From assembly GCF_021474425.1 (NCBI RefSeq), contig NZ_JAKEIP010000001.1, positions 1-64,000 on the forward strand: 64,000 nt of DNA. Reading direction: 5' to 3'. A program made the translations under genes and the position numbers. This document shows positions 58,669 through 64,000 of the stretch, piece after piece (positions within the stretch are counted from its first letter, which is position 1; each line of letters starts with the position of its first letter). Below the pieces are notes generated by a model that saw nothing but the letters and a program-made list of their open reading frames with translations, ran no database searches and was not told where the DNA came from. The DNA is from Streptomyces muensis (GTDB taxonomy: Bacteria; Actinomycetota; Actinomycetes; Streptomycetales; Streptomycetaceae).

Positions 58669-59970
58669 TCACGCTTCGTCACGGGTGAGGGCGAGCAGCC
58701 GGTCCAGGACGCGGGGGCCGCCGGCCCTTACGCCGTCGTGCTCGAACTCGTCGGTGACCCAGGTGCGCAGGCCCCGGATCGTGCGGGCGGTGGCGAGGGA
58801 GTGGGCGGTGTCGACGTACATGTCGTCGTGGTAGACGGCCGCCGCGACCGGCACCTCGTTGGCGGCGAGACGCGCCGGGTCGTACAGCGGGGTCCAGTCG
58901 GTGCGGGCGGCGAGGAGTTCGGCGGTCTCGCGCAGCGGGCGCAGCGCCGGGTCGCAGTCGAACATCCAGGGGTGGATGGTCTCGCCGGTGAACAGCAGCG
59001 GCCCGTCACCGGCGAGGGTCTTGGCCGCGTCGAACTGCGGGAACTCGGCGCGCACGCGCTCGGCGGACCAGGCGGTGGGCCGGGTGTCCTGGCCGTAGAT
59101 CGCCTCGTGGACGAGGGCGTACAGCGGGTGGCTCGCGTACGACAGCAGGCCCTGGACCTCTTCCTGGAAGGCGTCCGAGAGGGCCGGGCCCTGCGGGGTG
59201 CGCACGAAGGCGTCCTCCAGCAGGTAGTGCAGGCGGTGGCTGCCCTCGCTGCCGCCGAGGACGATGCCGAGCGACTGGAAGGCCTCGGCGGTGAGGCGGT
59301 AGCCGTTCGGCAGGACCACCTCGCCTGCGAGGAGGTGGTCGGCGATACGGCGGGCGCGCTCGACGTCCTGCGGGTAGCGGGCGTAGTGCGCGGTGACCTT
59401 GCGCTCGATGCGCGGGTAGGCCGCGCGGTAGACGTCGTCGGCGTGGGCGTCCAGCGAGGGCAGGCCGCCGGTGATGACGGCGGCGGTCAGGCCCTCGGGG
59501 GCGGCGGAGAGGTAGTTGACGGTGCAGAAGCCGCCGAAGCTCTGACCGAGGACGGTCCAGGGGGCGCCGCCGGTCACGTCCCGGCGGATCGCCTCGCAGT
59601 CGCGGACGATCGCGTCGGCGCGGAAGTGCGTGAGGTAGTCGGCCTGTTCGGCGGGGCCGCCGCGCAGCGGGAGCGTCTGGCGGTTGGCGGGCGTGGAGTG
59701 GCCGGTGCCGCGCTGGTCGAGGAGCAGGACGCGGTACTCCTTGAGCGCGCGGCCCAGCCAGGCGCCCTTGCCGACGAAGCGGTTCGCGCCGAAGCCGGGG
59801 CCGCCCTGGAGGTAGACCAGCCAGGGCAGGTCCTGGTGCGCCTTGTCGGTGGCGACGACCTCACGGGCGTAGAGCTCGATCGTCTCGCCCTTCGGGGCGT
59901 CGTGGTCGAGGGGCACGGTGAAGTGGCGGTCGGTGAGGACGACGCCGGGCTGGCGGTAGCTGACGGTCAA
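58669..59970 (-). CDS. Proline iminopeptidase-like alpha/beta hydrolase
   Basis: A 433-residue alpha/beta hydrolase of the proline iminopeptidase type. Oxyanion-loop LVYLQGGPGFG, nucleophile GQSFGGF and the acid/histidine in AVYHDDMYVD and the C-terminal region are seen. It removes N-terminal proline or acts on related peptides. I chose TTG 59970 because GGGAG lies 5 nt upstream; ATG 60018 is the alternative. Confidence 0.85.
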   Translation of the reverse strand: MTVSYRQPGVVLTDRHFTVPLDHDAPKGETIELYAREVVATDKAHQDLPWLVYLQGGPGFGANRFVGKGAWLGRALKEYRVLLLDQRGTGHSTPANRQTLPLRGGPAEQADYLTHFRADAIVRDCEAIRRDVTGGAPWTVLGQSFGGFCTVNYLSAAPEGLTAAVITGGLPSLDAHADDVYRAAYPRIERKVTAHYARYPQDVERARRIADHLLAGEVVLPNGYRLTAEAFQSLGIVLGGSEGSHRLHYLLEDAFVRTPQGPALSDAFQEEVQGLLSYASHPLYALVHEAIYGQDTRPTAWSAERVRAEFPQFDAAKTLAGDGPLLFTGETIHPWMFDCDPALRPLRETAELLAARTDWTPLYDPARLAANEVPVAAAVYHDDMYVDTAHSLATARTIRGLRTWVTDEFEHDGVRAGGPRVLDRLLALTRDEA

Positions 59971-60071
59971 CAGGGCTCCCGGGACGGATGGTTTTCGGGC
60001 CGCGTCCCAGTTCAGCACATGTTCGTCCGCCGACCGACCCCCAGGATCATGAAATCGTACTGAACGGCCGA

Positions 60072-61097
60072 TCAGCGGGCGGCGAGACTGGATCGCCGTA
60101 CCACGAGCTCCGGCTGCAGGACGACCCTGCGGTGCTCGTGCTTCTTCACCCCGGTCTCCTCCTCCGTCTCCTCCAGCAGCATCTCCGCGGCGAGGGTGCC
60201 CATGGTGACGGCGGGCTGCCGTACGGAGGTGAGGGGGACGGCCGCTGCGGCCGCGAACTCGATGTCGTCGTAGCCGACGATCGCGAGGTCGTCGGGGACC
60301 TTTATGCCGGCCGCGTACATGGCCTGGAGGACGCCGAGGGCGAGGAGGTCGTTGGCGCAGAAGACGGCGGTGGGGCGGTCGGCGAGGCCGAGCAGGCGGG
60401 CGCCTGCGTCGCGTCCCGCGGAGACGTCGAGCCGCTCGGTGGGCAGTTCACGCAGGTGCTCGGGGCCGAGGCCGGCCTCCTGAAGCGCGGTCAGGGCGCC
60501 GGTGCGGCGGTCGCGGACCTGGTTGAGGCCGGGCGGGCCGCTGACGTAGGCGATGGAGCGGTGCCCGGCGTCGACGAGGTGGCGCACGGCCAGCGCGCCG
60601 CCCGCGACGTCGTCGACGGAGACCGAGCACTCGGTGGTGCCCTCGGCGACCCGGTCGACGAGGACGAAGGGGATGTTGTGCCGCCGGAACGTCTCGATGT
60701 TGCGGCCGGTGGCGTCGGCCGGGGTCAGCAGGACGCCGCGTACCCGCTGCTCGGCGAAGAGCGACAAGTACTCGGCCTCCTCGCCGGCGCTCTGTGCGCT
60801 GTTGCAGACCATCACGCCGAGTCCGGCGTCGCGCGCGGTGCGTTCGGCGCCGCGCGCCACGTCGACGAAGAAGGGGTTGCCCATGTCGAGGACGAGCAGC
60901 CCCATGATCCTGCTGCGGCCCGCGCGCAGCTGGCGCGCGGACTCGCTGCGGACATAGCCCAGCCGGTCTATCGCGGACTGCACGCGCGCCCGGGTCTCGG
61001 TCGCGACCGCGTCCGGGCGGTTGATGACGTTCGAGACCGTGCCGACGGAGACTCCGGCGGCGCGGGCGACGTCCTTGATACCCACCGACTGGGTCAT
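60072..61097 (-). CDS. LacI family transcriptional regulator
   Basis: A 341-residue LacI-type repressor with an N-terminal helix-turn-helix (IKDVARAAGVSVGTVSNVINRP) and a periplasmic-binding-protein-like sensor. It is the last gene of a minus-strand group comprising a RhaS-like binding protein, rhamnose mutarotase and BNR_4 protein, so L-rhamnose or an oligosaccharide of it is the likely effector. GGAGG 11 nt before ATG 61097. Confidence 0.9.
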   Translation of the reverse strand: MTQSVGIKDVARAAGVSVGTVSNVINRPDAVATETRARVQSAIDRLGYVRSESARQLRAGRSRIMGLLVLDMGNPFFVDVARGAERTARDAGLGVMVCNSAQSAGEEAEYLSLFAEQRVRGVLLTPADATGRNIETFRRHNIPFVLVDRVAEGTTECSVSVDDVAGGALAVRHLVDAGHRSIAYVSGPPGLNQVRDRRTGALTALQEAGLGPEHLRELPTERLDVSAGRDAGARLLGLADRPTAVFCANDLLALGVLQAMYAAGIKVPDDLAIVGYDDIEFAAAAAVPLTSVRQPAVTMGTLAAEMLLEETEEETGVKKHEHRRVVLQPELVVRRSSLAAR

Positions 61098-61171
61098 CGG
61101 GCAGGGACCTCCAGGGAGACGAGGGGCGGCGGGAAGGCACATTACCGTCATGCCGCCCACAACGGCTGTGG

Positions 61172-62602
61172 TCAGGCAGGCAGGCGGAAGTTGAGGTTGC
61201 GCAGCGCCGAGGGCGTCGTACCGCTGGACTTCTCCTGGTACATGATCGACAGGAAGTTGTCCTGGGCTATGCGGGTCTCGTCGATCACGACCTCGCCGAA
61301 GGCGTTGAGTCCGGCGGTGACGCCGTCGTACAGCACCGTCCAGTCCGTGTATCCGGAGGCCTTGGAGGCTCCGGCGATCCGGCAGAACGGGAAGATGGCG
61401 TACGCGTTGTCGTATTTGTCCAGGATCAGCTTGGTGCGCTGGCTGGAGTTCAGCGGGACCGGGATCTCGGTCTTCTGCCAGGTGCCGGAGGAGTTCTTGC
61501 GGACGTGGAAGGCGCGGCCGTTGGCGGTGCGGTCGGCGACGTAGTTCGTGGTGCACTGGCCGAAACGGCCGGGTACGTAGCTGATGATCGCGTGCGGCAG
61601 GCCCGCGGAGTCGGTGAACTGGCTCTCCTGGTTCATCAGGGAGTGGTCCGGGTTGAGCGGGTCGATCACCAGTCCGCTGTCGGTGACGGCGACCTTGTCG
61701 GAGCCGCCGGTGGTGCCGACGACGGCGCCGGCGTTGTTGCGCCAGGTGCGGCCGCGGTCGTCGGAGTACACGTAGCCGGTGTCGTGGTTGGTGATGCCGC
61801 CGCCGTTGCACATCACGGCGCCGTTCTGCTCACGCCAGGTGAAGAACGAGTGCAGCCGGCCGTTGCGGTCGTAGTCGATGCCGTGCAGGTACATGTTGCG
61901 GGCGGTGGAGGAGCCGTGCTCGCTGGTGTACGTGCCCGTGGAGCTGCTCCACTCCCCCAGGTTGGTCCACGTCGAACCGTCGTACTCGGCCAGGGCGTTG
62001 CGGCCGTTGCCGGAGATGGCGACCCGGTAGCTGAGCTGGAGCTTTCCGTCGGGGGTGGAGACGAACTGCGGGTAGGTGAACTGCGAGGTGAGGGCGAGGC
62101 CGTCCAGGGTGGACTGGGGCGCGCCGAAGCGGCTCGTGGTCCAGCTCAGGCCGACCGGGTTGTCCACGAGGCCGGCGACCGACTTGACGTAGGTGAAGCC
62201 GTCGCTGTGCGAGTCCATGTTGAGGTGGAGACGCCCGTCGATCTTCGAGATCCCCATCGAGATGACGTTGTGGGAGTCGTTGTAGCGCAGGGTGTGGCCG
62301 ACCTTGACCGTGGACCAGGTGCTGGAGCCGAGCGCGCGGCGGCCGACGACGGCGTTGCGGTCGGCGGTGTACCAGACGGCGTACTGGTAGCCCTTGTAGC
62401 TCAGCAGGCCGTTCTTCTGGAACGAGTTGTTGTTGACCAGGCCGTCGTACGACACGAAGAAGATGGCCTGGGTGTCCAGCGTGGTGGTCCCGGTCAGGGT
62501 GACCGAGGGGCCGGGGTCGGCGGCTCGGGCGATGCCCGAGGTGAGGGCGGGGGTCATCACGGCTCCGGCGAGGGCGGCGCCCAGCAGCGTACGTCTCTTC
62601 AT
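61172..62602 (-). CDS. Tat-exported BNR_4-type beta-propeller protein
   Basis: A 476-residue secreted protein with a twin-arginine signal (KRRTLLGAALAGAVMTPALTSGIARA) and a seven-bladed propeller of the BNR_4 type (repeated blade cores such as NNNSFQKNGLLSYKGYQYAVWYTADRN and GYVYSDDRGRTWRNN). BNR_4 proteins include polysaccharide lyases acting on rhamnose-containing polymers such as ulvan. Position between rhamnose mutarotase and LacI genes fits a role in releasing rhamnose oligomers. I chose ATG 62602 (GGAG 8 nt upstream). Confidence 0.8.
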   Translation of the reverse strand: MKRRTLLGAALAGAVMTPALTSGIARAADPGPSVTLTGTTTLDTQAIFFVSYDGLVNNNSFQKNGLLSYKGYQYAVWYTADRNAVVGRRALGSSTWSTVKVGHTLRYNDSHNVISMGISKIDGRLHLNMDSHSDGFTYVKSVAGLVDNPVGLSWTTSRFGAPQSTLDGLALTSQFTYPQFVSTPDGKLQLSYRVAISGNGRNALAEYDGSTWTNLGEWSSSTGTYTSEHGSSTARNMYLHGIDYDRNGRLHSFFTWREQNGAVMCNGGGITNHDTGYVYSDDRGRTWRNNAGAVVGTTGGSDKVAVTDSGLVIDPLNPDHSLMNQESQFTDSAGLPHAIISYVPGRFGQCTTNYVADRTANGRAFHVRKNSSGTWQKTEIPVPLNSSQRTKLILDKYDNAYAIFPFCRIAGASKASGYTDWTVLYDGVTAGLNAFGEVVIDETRIAQDNFLSIMYQEKSSGTTPSALRNLNFRLPA

Positions 62603-62671
62603 CTCGGGGGACTCCATTGTCGGCGAGGAGCGGGAGGAACGGGAGGAGTGGTGAGGGGGAAACGCGGGGGG

Positions 62672-62992
62672 TCAGGCGAGGTGGAACACTTCGGTGAGCG
62701 GCTTCATGGCCTCGTCGGGCCGGGCGCCGTCGAGGGCCTCGAAGAACTCGCCCATCTCGGCCTGCCAACGGGCGTTGACGTCGGTGGCCTCCATACCGGC
62801 CTTGGCGGCCTCGAAGTCCTCGGTCTCCAGGTAGCCGACGAGCAGGCCGTCGTCGCGCAGGAAGAGCGAGTAGTTGTGCCAGCCGGTGGCCGAGAGAGCG
62901 TCCAGCATCTCCGGCCACACGGCGGCGTGACGTTCGCGGTACTCGGCGATCCGGTCCTCGCGGACCTTGAGGAGGAAACAGACGCGCTGCAT
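62672..62992 (-). CDS. rhaM: L-rhamnose mutarotase
   Basis: A 106-residue protein, the full usual length of RhaM/RhaU, which interconverts alpha- and beta-L-rhamnose. Characteristic sequence: RIAEYRERHAAVWPEMLDAL near the N-terminus and GWHNYSLFLRDDGLLVGYLET in the middle; the histidine and tyrosine active-site region is preserved. GGGAG 9 nt before ATG 62992. It lies 17 bp downstream of the RhaS-like gene and 69 bp upstream of the BNR_4 gene. Confidence 0.95.
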   Translation of the reverse strand: MQRVCFLLKVREDRIAEYRERHAAVWPEMLDALSATGWHNYSLFLRDDGLLVGYLETEDFEAAKAGMEATDVNARWQAEMGEFFEALDGARPDEAMKPLTEVFHLA

Positions 62993-63009
62993 GAAGTACC
63001 GCTCCCTGA

Positions 63010-64000
63010 CTAGAAGTTGAACTGGTCGATGTTCTTGGCGTCGAACACGGTCGGCTTGCCGAGGCTGATCACGCCGTCCTTGCCGATGGTGTACTCGCCC
63101 ATGGCGCCGGCCTTGAACTTCTCGCCCTCCTTGCCGGTGATCTGCCCGGAGGACAGGGCGACGGCGGTACGGGCGGCCAGCTCGCCCAGCTTCGCCGGGT
63201 CCCACAGCTCGAACGCCTCGACGGTGCCGTTCTTGACGTACTTGCGCATGTCGTTGGGGGTGCCGAGGCCGGTCAGCTTGACCTTGCCCTTGTACTTGGA
63301 GCCCGACAGGTACTGGGCGGCGGCCTTGATGCCGACGGTGGTCGGGGAGATGATCCCCTTCAGGTTCGGGTACTCCTGGAGCAGGCCCTGGGTCTGCTGG
63401 AAGGACTTCTGGGCGTCGTCGTCACCGTAGGCGACCTTGACGAGCTTGATGTCCTTGTACTTGGGGTCCTTCAGCTCCTGCTTCATGAAGTCGATCCAGA
63501 TGTTCTGGTTCGTCGCCGTCTGCGCGGCGGACAGGATCGCGATCTCGCCCTTGTAGTCGATCTGCTCGGCGAGCAGCTGCACCTCGGTGCGGCCGAGGTC
63601 CTCGGCGGAGGCCTGCGAGACGAAGGCGTTGCGGCAGTCGGCGGTGGTGTCGGAGTCGTAGGTGACGACCTTGATGCCGTTCTTCATGGCCTGCTTCAGC
63701 GCGGTGCACAGCGCGCCCGGGTCCTGCGCGGAGACGGCCATCGCGTCGACCTGCTGCTGGGTGAGCGTGTTGACGTAGGAGACCTGGCCGGCGGTGTCGG
63801 TCGCGCTGGACGGACCGACCTCCTTGTAGCTGGATCCCAGCTCCTTCAGGGCCGCCTCGCCGCCCTTGTCGGCGGAGGTGAAGTACGGGTTGTTGACCTG
63901 CTTGGGCAGGAACCCGACGGTCAGCCCCTTCTTCAGCTCGGCGTTCGGGTCGGCCTTGCCACCGGTGGCGGCGGAGGCGCCTTCGTTCTTGACGTCCTCT
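63010..64000 (-). CDS. rhaS: RhaS-like rhamnose ABC transporter substrate-binding protein (partial)
   Basis: About 330 residues are visible and the N-terminus with signal and lipobox lies off the right edge. A pentose/hexose-binding (Peripla_BP_4) sugar-binding fold is evident: LTVGFLPKQVNNPYFTSADKG, VVTYDSDTTADCRNAFVSQAS, and NLKGIISPTTVGIKAAAQYL. Similarity to rhamnose-binding RhaS proteins and the adjacent rhaM gene support the assignment. Permease and ATPase genes probably lie further right. Confidence 0.85.
   Translation of the reverse strand, partial: EDVKNEGASAATGGKADPNAELKKGLTVGFLPKQVNNPYFTSADKGGEAALKELGSSYKEVGPSSATDTAGQVSYVNTLTQQQVDAMAVSAQDPGALCTALKQAMKNGIKVVTYDSDTTADCRNAFVSQASAEDLGRTEVQLLAEQIDYKGEIAILSAAQTATNQNIWIDFMKQELKDPKYKDIKLVKVAYGDDDAQKSFQQTQGLLQEYPNLKGIISPTTVGIKAAAQYLSGSKYKGKVKLTGLGTPNDMRKYVKNGTVEAFELWDPAKLGELAARTAVALSSGQITGKEGEKFKAGAMGEYTIGKDGVISLGKPTVFDAKNIDQFNF

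Noticed and set aside
1..64000. Secondary-metabolite gene cluster
   Set aside because: P450s, SDRs, epimerase and kinases occur, but no scaffold-forming enzyme (PKS, NRPS, terpene synthase, lanthipeptide synthetase) is present, and the genes are in small independent units.
1..64000. CRISPR arrays and tRNA genes
   Set aside because: The only direct-repeat arrays are short tandem units without spacers, and no tRNA-like cloverleaf with the TTCGANTC-type T-loop was noticed; absence by eye is not proof.

Overview
The window is a stretch of Streptomyces-type actinobacterial chromosome. The evidence is very high GC, third-position GC bias, GTG starts with GGAGG ribosome sites, many small divergent regulator/target pairs and Streptomyces-typical families (BldG-like STAS protein, CYP105- and CYP102-like P450s, DUF4235, DUF2470, FBP). 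The gene content is accessory and metabolic. I see no ribosomal, tRNA, polyketide or non-ribosomal peptide genes and no CRISPR array.

Layout, 1-9 kb: a partial sigma-like protein with a zinc-binding anti-sigma motif; an AraC regulator divergent from a phytanoyl-CoA dioxygenase-like gene; a DUF1348-flavoprotein-aldo/keto reductase operon facing a TetR regulator across two palindromic operators; a ferredoxin/P450 pair; a LysE-type exporter; a deazaflavin-type nitroreductase. 9-12.5 kb is mobile: an IS481-family element with CTAG duplications lies against a 2.2-kb segment bounded by inverted copies of a 20-bp motif and carrying an APH-type kinase and an unknown gene. 12.5-26 kb: cation efflux, glutathionyl-hydroquinone reductase, a PPOX pseudogene, a TetR/APC transporter/amidohydrolase group, a GlxA-like regulator facing an oxidoreductase across a perfect 11-bp dyad, an alcohol/aldehyde dehydrogenase operon facing a MarR regulator across two related palindromes, a STAS protein, and a PRPP synthetase pseudogene that has lost its PRPP loop.

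26-36 kb: an OtrA/TetM-like ribosomal protection protein, a DUF4230 protein, a compact six-gene Mrp-like antiporter operon with a single large NuoL/M/N-type subunit, a VanZ-like protein with a long basic repetitive N-terminus, a TauE transporter and a GH16 glucanase cut off at its linker by a third copy of the 20-bp motif. 36-44 kb: PHP phosphoesterase, HAD hydrolase and FUSC membrane protein (probable operon), a structured intergenic region with a terminator, a MerR-type promoter driving an SDR, an epimerase, a ROK regulator and a second APH-like kinase.

44-64 kb: a self-sufficient CYP102-type P450-reductase divergent from a PAS-HTH regulator; an FBP-family EF-G-binding protein; a secreted erythromycin-esterase-like protein; a second FUSC protein with an unknown partner; a Tat-exported lactonase; a DUF2470 protein behind a good DmdR/IdeR-type iron box; a TetR regulator divergent from a stand-alone CYP102-like heme protein; a YkgJ-like/pentapeptide-repeat protein; a PIG-L deacetylase; a proline iminopeptidase; and, at the right edge, a minus-strand L-rhamnose locus (RhaS-like binding protein, rhamnose mutarotase, Tat-exported BNR_4 protein, LacI regulator).

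Two themes recur. The first is paired divergent regulators with visible palindromes: TetR 5.4 kb, GlxA-like 20.7 kb, MarR 24.4 kb, PAS-LuxR 47.4 kb. The second is translation- and antibiotic-related protection genes scattered through the window: ribosomal protection protein, FBP, Ere-like esterase and two APH-like kinases. Small deletions and repeat insertions have damaged several genes (PPOX, PRPP synthetase, GH16).
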